Positions 8,730 through 17,546 are shown, numbered from the stretch's first letter. The stretch is DNA of 64,000 bases from Luteimonas terrae (GCF_004358165.1 NZ_SMTG01000007.1:1-64000); one strand, 5' to 3'. The notes: a model not told the origin generated them from the sequence alone. Made by a program: numbers and translations.

Positions 8730-9869
8730 TCAACCCGCTGTACGCACCAGCACATCGAAGGCCTCGATCACCTGCTCGGGTGAAAACGCGCAATGCCCCT
8801 CGCCTGAAGGCGATACGACGGTGATGTGTCCGGCGCGGCCGGCTGCGGCGGCCATTGCCGGATACACGCTCTGGTAGCGCGGCGGAATCGTCGGATCGAC
8901 GCGGTTGTAGCGCAGCACCAGCGGTTTCTCGAGTGTGCCGCGCAGATTGCCGGTGTCGGCGAGCCATGCCGTGGCCTTCGGGTCCGCATCGTAGCGGCGC
9001 ACCGCGGCGTTGAACGCCGCGTCGTCGCCGAAGCCGCTGTAGACGGTGTCGCGATTGCCGACCGGCAGGCCGCCTGCCCGCGCGATGGCCTCGCGTTGCA
9101 GCAGCACGTGCAGGCTCAGCGTGCCGGCGAGTGCGTCGGGTGACACCTCCAGTGCGCGCGCTAGCCTCGCGGCCGCGTCGGGATTTCCGGCCATTGCCGT
9201 CGCGATGGCCTGCATCACCGCCGGCTGATCGGCGCGCGGGTCGTCGAGCGGCAAGGCAGCGGCATCGGCCAGTCCGTCCCCCGGCAGGCCCGCGTCCGGG
9301 AACAGCACGTCGAACGCCGCCAGCGAACGCAGCGTGTCGGCGAACACCCGCGCCGAAGGAATGTTCGCCCCGCACAGCGACAGCGCGCCGTCGTAATGCG
9401 CGCCGTGCCGCTCCAGGCTTTCGATCGCGACCAGTCCGCACATCGACATGCCGACCAGCCAGCTGCGCTTGGGCGCATGACGCGCGACGACCTGCGCGCG
9501 CAGGCGCTCGCTGTCGTTGATCGCGTCGCCGACCGCCCAGCCCTGCGAGGCATAGGCGCTCTCGGCGACCGCATAGCCGCGGGCGAGGAAGATCGCAGTC
9601 GCCGGATCCGCCGGCCACGGATCATCGCGGGGCACACCGCGCGGCTCGTAGCCGTGCAGCAGCACGACCAGTTCGCCGTTCCAGCCGGCGGGAATCTCGA
9701 AACGGTAAGGCGCGCCCGCCAGCGTGCCGGTGTCGACACGCGGCGCGGTCGACTGCGGTGTCGGGGACAGGCCAGGCGGTGCCGGCGGCTGCGACGATGT
9801 GCTGCTGCAGGCTGCGAGCAGCGCGAAAGAGACTGCGAGTACCGCACCGCGCAACGGAACCTGTCGCAT
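8730..9869 (-). CDS. Lipoprotein alpha/beta hydrolase
   Basis: 379 aa. The signal peptide ends in the lipobox LAAC, so a lipid-anchored, probably outer-membrane or periplasmic protein is predicted. The alpha/beta-hydrolase fold is indicated by HGYEPRG (oxyanion region), the nucleophile elbow GMSMCG with Ser, and a late GEGHCAF with the expected catalytic His. A GGGGAGG ribosome site precedes the ATG at 9869. Natural substrate unknown; an esterase or peptidase-like activity on a small substrate is a guess. Single gene. Confidence 0.82.
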   Translation of the reverse strand: MRQVPLRGAVLAVSFALLAACSSTSSQPPAPPGLSPTPQSTAPRVDTGTLAGAPYRFEIPAGWNGELVVLLHGYEPRGVPRDDPWPADPATAIFLARGYAVAESAYASQGWAVGDAINDSERLRAQVVARHAPKRSWLVGMSMCGLVAIESLERHGAHYDGALSLCGANIPSARVFADTLRSLAAFDVLFPDAGLPGDGLADAAALPLDDPRADQPAVMQAIATAMAGNPDAAARLARALEVSPDALAGTLSLHVLLQREAIARAGGLPVGNRDTVYSGFGDDAAFNAAVRRYDADPKATAWLADTGNLRGTLEKPLVLRYNRVDPTIPPRYQSVYPAMAAAAGRAGHITVVSPSGEGHCAFSPEQVIEAFDVLVRTAG

Positions 9870-9922
9870 CGTCGAACCTCCCCTGTCTGCGCGCGACTAT
9901 CGCACGCTGATCGGGGCCCTGC

Positions 9923-10321
9923 TCAGCCGGCGTCTCGCGCCTCGCCGCGCACTTCCTCCATCAGGCCGACAAGGTTGCCGTCGGGGTCGCGCAGGAAGCC
10001 GATCCACAGATCGTGATCGGGAATCCGCGCTGCCAGCGCCGGTGCACGCTCCGACTGCGCGCCTTTGGCCACATACCCCTCGAACACGCGCACGACATCG
10101 CGCACGTGGAAGTACAGCACCGAGTTGCGGCCGGGCTCCCCCGCGCCCTGCGGCGTGCTGAGCATGACCCGCACGCCACCGGCATCGAGGAAGGCCAGGC
10201 CTGGACCCGCACGGAACAGGAATTCCAGCCCGAGGATGTCGCGGTAGAAGCCGAGTGCGGCGTCGACATCGGACACGGTCACCGCGACCTGGCGCAGCGC
10301 GATCGCGGGCACGTCGCTCAT
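9923..10321 (-). CDS. VOC-family (glyoxalase-like) protein
   Basis: 132 aa, one vicinal-oxygen-chelate domain (LRQVAVTVSDVDAALGFYRDILG at the start, ending DPDGNLVGLMEEV). The family includes glyoxalases, dioxygenases and drug-binding proteins; metal ligands are plausible (His replaced at the first strand by Gln, and a C-terminal Glu), so the activity is uncertain. The start ATG at 10321 overlaps the stop of the upstream DUF1653 gene (ATGA), so the two are translationally coupled. Confidence 0.82.
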   Translation of the reverse strand: MSDVPAIALRQVAVTVSDVDAALGFYRDILGLEFLFRAGPGLAFLDAGGVRVMLSTPQGAGEPGRNSVLYFHVRDVVRVFEGYVAKGAQSERAPALAARIPDHDLWIGFLRDPDGNLVGLMEEVRGEARDAG

Positions 10322-10560
10322 CGCACGCCCTCCGTCACCGGCGCGAAGCGCGGCAATGCGCGGCCGTCGACGTCGACGGTCTCGACGAACATCGCGTGCG
10401 GGCGCACCCACAACGCGCCCTCGCCGTACAGCGGGCGATAGACCACGAGCGGCTCGAACGTCTCGCTGTGGCGCGCCACGCCGACGACGTCGTAGTCGCG
10501 GCCCTTGTAGTGGCGGTAGCGACCCGGCGCGAGCGCGGGCAACGGCGGCAGGTCGGACAT
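10318..10560 (-). CDS. DUF1653 family protein
   Basis: 80 aa. Starts at ATG 10560, with AGGAG about ten bases before. The sequence PGRYRHYKGRDYDVVGVARHSETFEPLVVYRPLYG is the whole DUF1653 domain, a small beta-rich fold often found next to or fused with metabolic enzymes; function unknown. First gene of a two-gene unit with the VOC gene. Confidence 0.88.
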   Translation of the reverse strand: MSDLPPLPALAPGRYRHYKGRDYDVVGVARHSETFEPLVVYRPLYGEGALWVRPHAMFVETVDVDGRALPRFAPVTEGVR

Positions 10561-10582
10561 CGGGCGCTCCTGTGGCGAGTTT

Positions 10583-10831
10583 CTATTCAAGGCGATCGGG
10601 GTCCGGGCGGGTGGCCTTCGCGACCAGCAGGCCCGCGCACAGCACCAGCAGGCCGGGCAGCGCAATGGCGATGCCGACGACGCGGCCGAGCATGCGCGCG
10701 CCGTCGTCGGTCGAGAACAGCAAGAACGCGACCAGCACGCCCAGCCCGGACAGCAACAGCATCCGCCCGGCCAGCGTCAGCGCCCGCGCTGCGGGGTGTG
10801 GCCTCGCGTGGTCGGGGCGGTCGCCCTGCAT
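10583..10831 (-). CDS. Small two-helix membrane protein, unknown
   Basis: 82 aa. Two hydrophobic helices (about residues 24-40 and 51-71) joined by a short polar loop, with a charged N-terminus and C-terminus. I do not recognise a family. It lies 22 bases upstream of the DUF1653 start on the same strand, so it may belong to that operon. It faces away from rmuC. The start ATG at 10831 is the only one giving a sensible protein. Confidence 0.6.
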   Translation of the reverse strand: MQGDRPDHARPHPAARALTLAGRMLLLSGLGVLVAFLLFSTDDGARMLGRVVGIAIALPGLLVLCAGLLVAKATRPDPDRLE

Positions 10832-10900
10832 CGTCGTCGCCCTGCACATCGTCGGGGTGCGAGTTTCGCATGCAGGCGCAGCCGGTGAGACCCCGGTCGT

Positions 10901-10906
10901 TAGAAT
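10901..10906 (+). promoter_or_regulatory. -10 box TAGAAT of rmuC, leaderless arrangement
   Basis: TAGAAT ends seven bases before the rmuC ATG at 10914, predicting a transcript that starts at the start codon. No ribosome site is seen. Confidence 0.5.
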
Positions 10907-10913
10907 CTGCGGC

Positions 10914-12356
10914 ATGAATACCCATCTGCTGCTCGTGTTGATCCTGTTGTGCGCCGTTGCGGCGTGTGTCCTGCTCGTCGTGCTGCTATTGCGCCGCCCG
11001 GGCACCGGCAGCGAGGCACTGGAGCGTGTGCTGCGCGAGGAACAGCGCGACGGCCGCGGCGAACTGCGCCAGCAGCTGGAGGGCGCTGCCGCGTCGCAGG
11101 CGCAGCGCATCGATGCCTTCGGCGCGCAGCTGCAGGCCGTCGCCGCGCGGACCGACCAGCGCCTGGACGAACTGACCACGCGCATCGATGCGCGGCTCGA
11201 CAGCTTCACCCGCACCACCGACGAGCGCCTGGGCGTGTTGCGCAGCGCGCTGACCGAAGACGCGCGCAAGGCGCGCACCGAGGGCGCAGAGCAGCAGCGT
11301 CATGCGGCCGAGGCGCTGGGCAGGCGTCTGGATGACCTGACCCAGCGCAACGAGCAGCGCATCGGCGAGATGCGCACCACGCTCGACCAGCAGCTGCAAC
11401 GCCTGCAGGCCGACAATGCCGCGAAGCTCGAACAGATGCGCGCGACCGTGGACGAGAAGCTGCAGACCACGCTCAACGCGCGTCTCGATGCGTCGTTCAA
11501 GATCGTGTCCGAACGTCTCGAACAGGTGCAGCGCGGTCTGGGCGAAATGCAGCAGCTGGCCACCGGCGTCGGCGATCTCAAGCGCGTGCTGACCAACGTC
11601 AAGGACCGCGGCGGCTGGGGCGAAGTGCAGCTGGAGAACATCCTCGAGCAGACACTGACGATAGAGCAGTACGCGCGCAGCGTGCGGGTGAAGCCCGACA
11701 GCGCCGAGGCGGTGGACTTCGCGATCCGCCTGCCCGGGCGCAGCGACGACAGCACGGTGGTGTGGCTGCCGGTGGACGCGAAGTTCCCGCGCGAGGACTA
11801 CGAGCGCCTGATCGACGCCCAGGAGAAGGGCGACGCCGACGCGGTGCGCACGTCGGCTGCGCAGCTGGAACGCGCGATCCGCGTGCAGGCGAAATCCATC
11901 TGCGACAAGTACGTCTGCCCGCCGCACACGACCGACTTCGCGGTGATGTTCCTGCCGACCGAAGGCCTGTACGCCGAGGTGATCCGACGCCCGGGTCTGG
12001 CCGATCTGCTGCAGCGCGAACATCGCGTGGTGCTGGCCGGCCCGACCACGGTCACCGCCCTGCTCAACAGCCTGCAGATGGGCTTCCGCACGCTGGCGAT
12101 CGAGAAGCGCTCCAGCGAGGTCTGGCAGGTGCTGGGCGCGGTGAAGACCGAGTTCGGCAAGTTCGCGACCGTGCTGGAGAAGGCCACTTCGCAGCTCGGC
12201 ACCGTGCAGAACAGCATCAAGGCCGCCGGCGTGCGCACGCGCGCGATCGAGCGCCAGCTGCGCGGCGTGGAGTCGCTGCCGGGACCCGATGCGCAGGCGC
12301 TGCTGGGCGATGCGCTCGACGACGTGGCGGGCGACGAGAGCGACGAGACCGCGTGA
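10914..12356 (+). CDS. rmuC: DNA recombination protein RmuC
   Basis: 480 aa, typical length. An N-terminal membrane helix (residues 3-25) is followed by a long coiled coil (about 35-215, rich in Gln, Arg and Glu heptads) and the conserved RmuC nuclease-like domain (about 225-440) including LKRVLTNVKDRGGWGEVQL and a DAKFPREDYERL segment. In E. coli it limits inversions at short inverted repeats, which is of note in a genome full of REP elements. The gpx gene starts ten bases after the stop, so the two probably form an operon. Confidence 0.92.
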   Translation: MNTHLLLVLILLCAVAACVLLVVLLLRRPGTGSEALERVLREEQRDGRGELRQQLEGAAASQAQRIDAFGAQLQAVAARTDQRLDELTTRIDARLDSFTRTTDERLGVLRSALTEDARKARTEGAEQQRHAAEALGRRLDDLTQRNEQRIGEMRTTLDQQLQRLQADNAAKLEQMRATVDEKLQTTLNARLDASFKIVSERLEQVQRGLGEMQQLATGVGDLKRVLTNVKDRGGWGEVQLENILEQTLTIEQYARSVRVKPDSAEAVDFAIRLPGRSDDSTVVWLPVDAKFPREDYERLIDAQEKGDADAVRTSAAQLERAIRVQAKSICDKYVCPPHTTDFAVMFLPTEGLYAEVIRRPGLADLLQREHRVVLAGPTTVTALLNSLQMGFRTLAIEKRSSEVWQVLGAVKTEFGKFATVLEKATSQLGTVQNSIKAAGVRTRAIERQLRGVESLPGPDAQALLGDALDDVAGDESDETA

Positions 12357-12365
12357 GCGCACGCC

Positions 12366-12908
12366 ATGACCGCACCGCTGACCGACATTCCGCTCAAGAC
12401 CATCGACGGCGCGGACGCCACGCTGGCCGACCACGCCGGCAAGGTGCTGCTGATCGTCAACACGGCGTCCAAGTGCGGGCTGACGCCGCAGTACGCAGGC
12501 CTCGAAGCGCTGTACCGCGAGAAGCGCGACGCGGGCTTCGAGGTGCTGGGGTTCCCGGCCAACGACTTCGCCGGCCAGGAGCCGGGCAGCGAGGCGGAGA
12601 TCCAGCAGTTCTGCAGCCTGACTTACGACGTCAGCTTTCCGATGTTCTCGAAGATCGCCGTGACCGGCGATGCGATGCATCCGCTGTACCGGGCGCTGAC
12701 GACCGCGCAGCCGGAAGCCACCGGCGAAGGCCCGATGCGCGAGAAGCTGCGCACCTATGGCACGCCGAACCCGGCGCCGGGCGTGCTGTGGAATTTCGAG
12801 AAGTTCCTGGTCGACCGGCACGGCCACGTGGTCGACCGTTTCGCACCCGATGTCCCGGCGGACGACCCGCGCGTGCGCGCGGCGGTGGAGGCGGCGCTGG
12901 CGGGGTGA
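12366..12908 (+). CDS. Glutathione peroxidase family (Cys type)
   Basis: 180 aa, thioredoxin-fold peroxidase. The peroxidatic residue is Cys37 in NTASKCGLTPQY, in place of selenocysteine; the catalytic Gln is in FAGQEPG and Trp-Asn in LWNFEKFL. It should reduce peroxides with thioredoxin or glutathione, as BtuE does. Downstream partner of rmuC in the same direction. Confidence 0.9.
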   Translation: MTAPLTDIPLKTIDGADATLADHAGKVLLIVNTASKCGLTPQYAGLEALYREKRDAGFEVLGFPANDFAGQEPGSEAEIQQFCSLTYDVSFPMFSKIAVTGDAMHPLYRALTTAQPEATGEGPMREKLRTYGTPNPAPGVLWNFEKFLVDRHGHVVDRFAPDVPADDPRVRAAVEAALAG

Positions 12909-12955
12909 TGGTGTGAGGGATCCAAAGCGTCAGGGTGTTGCGACATCCCCAGGTC

Positions 12956-13050
12956 CGTCATTCCGGCTTTCGCCGGAATGACGGCTTCAGGGTCATCGGC
13001 GCCCCCCCCTGTTCGCCCCATCCCGACCTTCCCCGCGAGCGGGGGGAAAG
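12956..13050. repeat. Two intergenic REP elements of different type
   Basis: 12956-12983 is a near-perfect palindrome, CGTCATTCCGGC-TTTC-GCCGGAATGACG, the ATTCCNGCTTTCGC type common in this family. 13015-13050 is a degenerate single arm of the GGTTGGG type (inverted orientation). Both lie between gpx and mlaA. Confidence 0.8.
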
Positions 13051-13058
13051 CGTCAAGC

Positions 13059-13085
13059 AAAAAGCCCCGCTTTCGCGGGGCTTTT
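13059..13085. terminator. Bidirectional intrinsic terminator between gpx and mlaA
   Basis: AAAAGCCCCGC-TTTC-GCGGGGCTTTT: a seven-base G+C stem flanked by A4/T4 on both sides, so it can terminate the rmuC-gpx transcript and the mla operon alike. Confidence 0.88.
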
Positions 13086-13107
13086 CCATTTCAACAGCCA
13101 GCGCGCC

Positions 13108-14190
13108 TCACGGCGGCGTCGGCGACAGCGGCACCACCGGCATCACGTCGACCGGAACGGTCGGCATGGCGTCGTCCTGGTAGAGGTAGTCCGGCAGGTT
13201 CTCTTCTTCCTCGCCGCGCGGGCGACGCACCGACTGGATCTGGTAGGCACGGCGCTGCATCCACGCGTCGCGGATCAGCGCGTACTCGTCGGTGGCGCCT
13301 TCGCGCATGCTGTCGACGGCGAACAGACGCGTGCGCAGATCGACCAGCTGCAGGCCCTGCAGGCCGTAGCGCACCGGGTCGTCGCCGACCTGGCGCAGCG
13401 GCGACAGCGGCGCGTCGCCGACCAGGCCGAAGCCGTCCCGCAGCGTGCGCGGCCCGAACAGCGGCAGTTCGAGATACCGCGAATTGCGCCAGCCCCACAC
13501 GCCCATCGTCTGGCCGAAGTCGGCGCTCTGGTCGGGAATCTTCGCGTCGCTGGCCGGATCGAAAATGCCGCCGATGCCCAGCGTGCTGTTGAGCAGGAAG
13601 CGGCCCAGCGACTGGCCCGCGGCCTTCGGCCGGCCCTGCAGCAGCGCGTTGAGCGCACTGACCGGCTGGCCGAGGTTGTGGAAGAAGTTGGTCACGCCCA
13701 GGCGGATCGGCCGCGGCACCACTTTCGCGTAGGCCTGCGCCAGCGGCTTGGCGAAGCCGCGGTCGACGGCGCTGTTGAACGCGAAGACCTTGCGGTTCAG
13801 CGGTTCCCACGGGTCGTAGCTGCGCGGCATCTGCGCCGCTTCGGGCAGCGTGGGGTCATAGACCGGGTCGTAGATCGAATCGCCGTAGAGATCGGCGTAG
13901 TCCAGCTCGGCCTGGGTCGGCGTGCCGTCGGCGGGGGTGGCATCGCCGGCGACGCGCGAGGCCTCGTCGAAGGCTTCGATGGCGACGGCGGTGTCGGGCG
14001 CCGCCGGCACATCCGCGGCATCGGCCTCGGCGGCCGTCGGCACATCGGCCGTCTGCGGCGCCGGTGCGGTAACTGTATCGGCAACCGGCGACGGCACGCG
14101 GTCCTTCGGAGCCCCGGTGCCCGCGCAGGCGGCGAGCGCCACGGACGCGACCAGCGGCAGCAGGAAACGGAAGCGGGCAAGGCTCGACAT
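13108..14190 (-). CDS. mlaA: Outer-membrane lipoprotein MlaA (VacJ)
   Basis: 360 aa. The ATG at 14190 gives a signal peptide ending in the lipobox LAAC. After an acidic, Ala/Asp-rich linker of about 100 residues, the conserved MlaA domain begins at YDPWEPLNRKVFAFN and runs to about residue 310 (NFFHNLGQPVSALNALLQG). MlaA forms a ring in the outer membrane with OmpC-type porins and removes mislocalised phospholipid from the outer leaflet, passing it to MlaC. It is the last gene of the mla operon, 41 bases after mlaB. The N-terminal linker and C-terminal Pro-rich tail make it longer than the E. coli protein (251 aa). Confidence 0.93.
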   Translation of the reverse strand: MSSLARFRFLLPLVASVALAACAGTGAPKDRVPSPVADTVTAPAPQTADVPTAAEADAADVPAAPDTAVAIEAFDEASRVAGDATPADGTPTQAELDYADLYGDSIYDPVYDPTLPEAAQMPRSYDPWEPLNRKVFAFNSAVDRGFAKPLAQAYAKVVPRPIRLGVTNFFHNLGQPVSALNALLQGRPKAAGQSLGRFLLNSTLGIGGIFDPASDAKIPDQSADFGQTMGVWGWRNSRYLELPLFGPRTLRDGFGLVGDAPLSPLRQVGDDPVRYGLQGLQLVDLRTRLFAVDSMREGATDEYALIRDAWMQRRAYQIQSVRRPRGEEEENLPDYLYQDDAMPTVPVDVMPVVPLSPTPP

Positions 14191-14231
14191 CGTCGGAGTC
14201 CCGTGGGGGGCGGGGATGGATCGCGGAAGGG

Positions 14232-14519
14232 TCATGCCGACACGAAGGCCAGCGTGGGCGTCAAACGGTAGGCGCGGCACAGCTCGGCCAGTCCCGGCGG
14301 CGTGCCGTCGACGGCCAGCGCGCCGTCACCGGCAAGCTCCGCCAGCAAGGCGAGGCCGGCGCTGTCGAGCGCCGACACGTCGGTCAGGTCCAGCCGCGCG
14401 ACACCCGCGCGGCCGGCCTGCGCCTGCGACCACAGCGCCGGCACGTGCGCGGCGACGACCGCGCCGGCGAACGCCAGCGCATCGCCTTCGCGACGGACCG
14501 AAGCGGTGGCCGCGGCCAT
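14232..14519 (-). CDS. mlaB: STAS-domain protein MlaB
   Basis: 95 aa, a single STAS domain (LDLTDVSALDSAGLALLAEL). MlaB binds MlaF and is needed for assembly and activity of the MlaFEDB transporter. The ATG at 14519 overlaps the mlaC stop (TGATG); a GTG three bases upstream is also possible. Confidence 0.9.
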   Translation of the reverse strand: MAAATASVRREGDALAFAGAVVAAHVPALWSQAQAGRAGVARLDLTDVSALDSAGLALLAELAGDGALAVDGTPPGLAELCRAYRLTPTLAFVSA

Positions 14520-15190
14520 CACTCGGCAGTCGCCTGGATCTGGCCGCTGCGCAGCTCGCGCGCGACCTGCTGGATCGACTTGCGCTGCAGCTCGGCGTCG
14601 AACTGCTGGCGGAAGGTCTGCACGAACGACACGCCTTCCACCGACACGTCGAACACCTTCCAGGTGCCGCCGCTCTGGCGCATCAGGAAGTCGACCGGAA
14701 TCGGCTCGCCGCCGCTGCGCAGCAGTTCGCTCGACACGCGCACGCCGAGGCCACGCGGCAGCGGCTGCTCGGACTTGATGCGTACGCGCAGCTGGGTGTT
14801 GAAGTCCAGCAGCGAGGAGCCGTACTTGCGCATCAGGTTGTCGGCCAGCGCGTCACCGAAGGCCTTGACGTCGGCCTCGGCGGCGCCGCGGCCGTGACGG
14901 CCCAGCACCTGGCGCGCGGCGTAGTCGCGGTCGAACATCGCGTTGAATTCGCTGTTGACGAAGGTCGTCAGCGCGCCGCGGTCGCGGGTGAATTCGGCGC
15001 GGCGCGATTCGAGCGTCTTGAGCACGCGCTCGGTGTTCGACAGCACCAGCTGGCTGGGCGAACCGGCCTGCGCGGCGGCGGCCGGCGCGGCCGGACGGGC
15101 CTGCTGCGCGAGCACGGTGGTGGCGGGGAGCACGAGCGCCGCCGCGAGTGCGATCGGCAGGGCACGACGGATCAGGGGCATGCGGATCAT
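14519..15190 (-). CDS. mlaC: Periplasmic phospholipid-binding protein MlaC
   Basis: 223 aa with a cleavable signal peptide (Ala/Leu core ending VLAQ). The MlaC fold is indicated by the long helix around NTERVLKTLESRRAEF and later VDFLMRQSGGTWKVFDVSVEGVSF. It shuttles phospholipid across the periplasm between MlaA and the MlaD ring. Its ATG overlaps the mlaD stop (ATGA). Confidence 0.93.
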   Translation of the reverse strand: MIRMPLIRRALPIALAAALVLPATTVLAQQARPAAPAAAAQAGSPSQLVLSNTERVLKTLESRRAEFTRDRGALTTFVNSEFNAMFDRDYAARQVLGRHGRGAAEADVKAFGDALADNLMRKYGSSLLDFNTQLRVRIKSEQPLPRGLGVRVSSELLRSGGEPIPVDFLMRQSGGTWKVFDVSVEGVSFVQTFRQQFDAELQRKSIQQVARELRSGQIQATAE

Positions 15191-15741
15191 GGGGTGACTC
15201 CTTCGTCACTGTGGGGAGCGTCCGGGGACGCGGTGCCGGCCTCGGGCGAGGCAGGCTGTGTGGCGCCGGCATCACCGCCGCCGCCACCGAACATGTACTT
15301 GCCGACCATCTGGATCAGATCCACCGCCGGCGACGTGAAGACGAGTTCCTCGCCCGGCTGCAGCACTTCCATGTCGCCACCCGGCACCAGGCCGACGTAG
15401 CTCTCGCCCAGCAGACCACCGGTGAGGATGGAGGCCGAAGTGTCGATCGGAATCTCGTTGAAGCGGTCCTCGATCGACAGCGTGACGATGGAATCGAACT
15501 TCACCGGGTCCAGATCGATGTCCGTCACCCGGCCGATCGTCACGCCGCCCACCTTGACCGGCGCGTTGGGACGCAGCTGGCCGAGATTGGTGAAGCGTGC
15601 GGTGAGGTCGTAGCTGCCGCCGCGGCTGAAGTTGAACTGGCCGTTGGTCGAGGCGATCGCCAGCACCAGCAGCGAGGCGAGCGCCAGCAGCAGGAAGGCG
15701 CCAACGGCGAATTCGAGACGGGGACCACGCGCGCTTGTCAT
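15187..15741 (-). CDS. mlaD: MCE-domain protein MlaD
   Basis: 184 aa from the ATG at 15741 (AAAGGTG about ten bases before); a GTG nine bases upstream is less likely. One N-terminal membrane helix (residues 12-30) is followed by an MCE domain with VKVGGVTIGRVTDI. Six copies should form the periplasmic ring of MlaFEDB. The tail after about residue 150 is Gly/Pro-rich. Confidence 0.93.
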   Translation of the reverse strand: MTSARGPRLEFAVGAFLLLALASLLVLAIASTNGQFNFSRGGSYDLTARFTNLGQLRPNAPVKVGGVTIGRVTDIDLDPVKFDSIVTLSIEDRFNEIPIDTSASILTGGLLGESYVGLVPGGDMEVLQPGEELVFTSPAVDLIQMVGKYMFGGGGGDAGATQPASPEAGTASPDAPHSDEGVTP

Positions 15742-15810
15742 GGGTGTCACCTTTGCAGCGGACTGCCGGACGCGGCAGTGAATAAAGGAACCGGATTCAG
15801 GTTGCCGCGC

Positions 15811-16554
15811 TCAGCGGAACAGGAATGCCGACATCACGAAATTGAACATCAGCACCAGCAGCGAGGCATTGACCACCGCGCGCGTCGTCGCGACAGAGGT
15901 GCCCTCGATGGTCGGTTCGGCGTGAAAGCCGACATACGAGGCCACCAGCGCCGCCGTGCCGCCGAACACCGCCGACTTCACGAACGCGGTCAGGAAATCG
16001 CCGCGGAAATCGACCGCGTCCTGCATCGACTGCCAGAACATGCCGTTGTCGATGCCCAGCACCTGCACCGCCTGGAACCAGCTCGCCGACAGCGCCAGGC
16101 TGCAGAAGAACGCGGTCAGCAGCGGCACGCAGATGACGGCGGCCCAGAAACGCGGGGCGACGGCCTTGGCCACCGGGTCGATCGCCATCAGGCCGAGCGC
16201 GGTGATCTGGTCGGTCGCGCGCATCAGGCCGAGTTCGGCGGAGATCGAACTGCCGGCGCGGCCGACGAACAGCAGCGCGGTCAGCACCGGCGCCAGTTCG
16301 CGGTACAGGCCCAGCCCGATCAGCACGCTGACCTGGTTGCTGGCGCCGTAGGTTTCCAGCGCGCGATAGCCCAGCAGCGTCAGCGACAGCCCGACGAATG
16401 CGCCGCCGACGGCGATGATCGGCAGGCTGCGGCCGCCGATCTTGTAGATCTCGCGCAGCAGTTCGGAGAAGAAATCGGCGGTCGGCTTCGAGGCCCGGAA
16501 CACCGACAGCGAGAACAGCCCGGCGCGGCCGAGCGAGCGGATCGCGGCGCTCAT
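15811..16554 (-). CDS. mlaE: ABC-transporter permease MlaE
   Basis: 247 aa, about five membrane segments, with the conserved family stretch ALLFVGRAGSSISAELGLMR and, earlier, the FRASKPTADFFSELLREIY amphipathic helix. It forms the membrane channel between MlaF and the MlaD ring. Its start overlaps the mlaF stop (ATGA). Confidence 0.94.
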   Translation of the reverse strand: MSAAIRSLGRAGLFSLSVFRASKPTADFFSELLREIYKIGGRSLPIIAVGGAFVGLSLTLLGYRALETYGASNQVSVLIGLGLYRELAPVLTALLFVGRAGSSISAELGLMRATDQITALGLMAIDPVAKAVAPRFWAAVICVPLLTAFFCSLALSASWFQAVQVLGIDNGMFWQSMQDAVDFRGDFLTAFVKSAVFGGTAALVASYVGFHAEPTIEGTSVATTRAVVNASLLVLMFNFVMSAFLFR

Positions 16555-17348
16555 CAGACAGCCTCCGTGCGGGCGAGATCGCCGCGGTCGAATGCGATGG
16601 GGCCGTCCGGCTCGCCGCGCAGGAACTGGCGCACCAGCGGATCGTCGCTGGCCTCGAGCGCGGCCGGCGTGCCCTGGAAGACGATGCGGCCGTTCGCGAT
16701 CACGATGGCGTGGTCGGCGACCGGCAGCGTCTCGTGCACGTGGTGCGTCACGATGATGCTGGTCAGCCCGAGCGAGGCGTTGAGGCGGCCGATCAGGCTC
16801 ATGATCACGCCCGAGGCGATCGGGTCCAGCCCGGTCAGCGGCTCGTCGTAGATCATCAGCGGCGGATCGAGCGCGAGCGCACGGGCGAGCGCCACGCGAC
16901 GCGCCATGCCGCCCGACAGCTCGCGCGGATACAGATCACCGGCCGCGCGCAGACCCACGGCCTGCAGCTTCATCGCGACCAGACGCGCGATCACCGGCTT
17001 GGGCAACTTCGTGTGCAGGCGCAGCGGCAGCGCGATGTTCTCGCCGGCGGTCAGATCGGTCAGCAGGCCGTTGCCCTGCAGCAGCACGCCGATGCTCTTG
17101 CGCAGTTCCAGCAGCTCGCGATTGCGCACCGGCACGCGCTGGCCGAAGACCTCCACCGTGCCTGCGGCCGGCTGCAGCTCGCCGGTCAACGCCGAAAGCA
17201 GCGTCGACTTGCCGCTGCCCGACGGTCCCAGCACCGCGGTGATGCTGCCGCGCGGCACCGTCAGGTCGATGCCGGACACGATCGTGCGACCGCCACGATC
17301 GAGGCGGACGTCGCGCAACTGCACGGCTGGGGCGGTGGTTTCGGGCAT
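16554..17348 (-). CDS. mlaF: ABC-transporter ATPase MlaF
   Basis: 264 aa. Walker A GPSGSGKST, signature LSGGMARR, Walker B LMIYDEPLTGLDP and the switch His in VTHH are all present. It powers MlaFEDB. ATG 17348 begins the conserved domain correctly (MPETTAPAVQLRDV); a longer reading upstream is not supported. First gene of the operon mlaF-E-D-C-B-A, with the promoter region and a palindrome about 80-110 bases upstream. Confidence 0.94.
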   Translation of the reverse strand: MPETTAPAVQLRDVRLDRGGRTIVSGIDLTVPRGSITAVLGPSGSGKSTLLSALTGELQPAAGTVEVFGQRVPVRNRELLELRKSIGVLLQGNGLLTDLTAGENIALPLRLHTKLPKPVIARLVAMKLQAVGLRAAGDLYPRELSGGMARRVALARALALDPPLMIYDEPLTGLDPIASGVIMSLIGRLNASLGLTSIIVTHHVHETLPVADHAIVIANGRIVFQGTPAALEASDDPLVRQFLRGEPDGPIAFDRGDLARTEAV

Positions 17349-17441
17349 GCGACTCGCGGCGGTGTCGACGGAAAGTTCGCGCGGCGGACGCGCGAAACCC
17401 GCAGAGGATGGCGGGAACAAACTGAATCTTAACCCAGTCGG

Positions 17442-17457
17442 TGTACTGGCGAGTACA
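17442..17457. promoter_or_regulatory. Putative operator TGTACT-N4-AGTACA before mla operon
   Basis: A perfect 6-4-6 inverted repeat. On the minus strand a TAAGAT -10-like box lies at 17431-17426, so the palindrome covers the place of the -35 box and could hide the promoter when bound. The half-site style fits a TetR-type repressor, but the regulator is unknown. Confidence 0.5.
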
Positions 17458-17528
17458 GAAATTGTCCCGCTGGCGGGGCGCAGTGTGCCGGTACGACGTG
17501 GCTGAAGCGGCGATATCCGCCACGCGCC

Positions 17529-17546
17529 GACTAGGGCGCACCCCAG
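17529..17546 (+). promoter_or_regulatory. Shared upstream element, copy A
   Basis: GACTAGGGCGCACCCCAG ends 71 bases before the ATG of the 862-aa gene. Similar sequences lie before the DUF4329 gene and the lipase gene. Function unknown; position suggests a promoter or transcription-start element. Confidence 0.45.
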
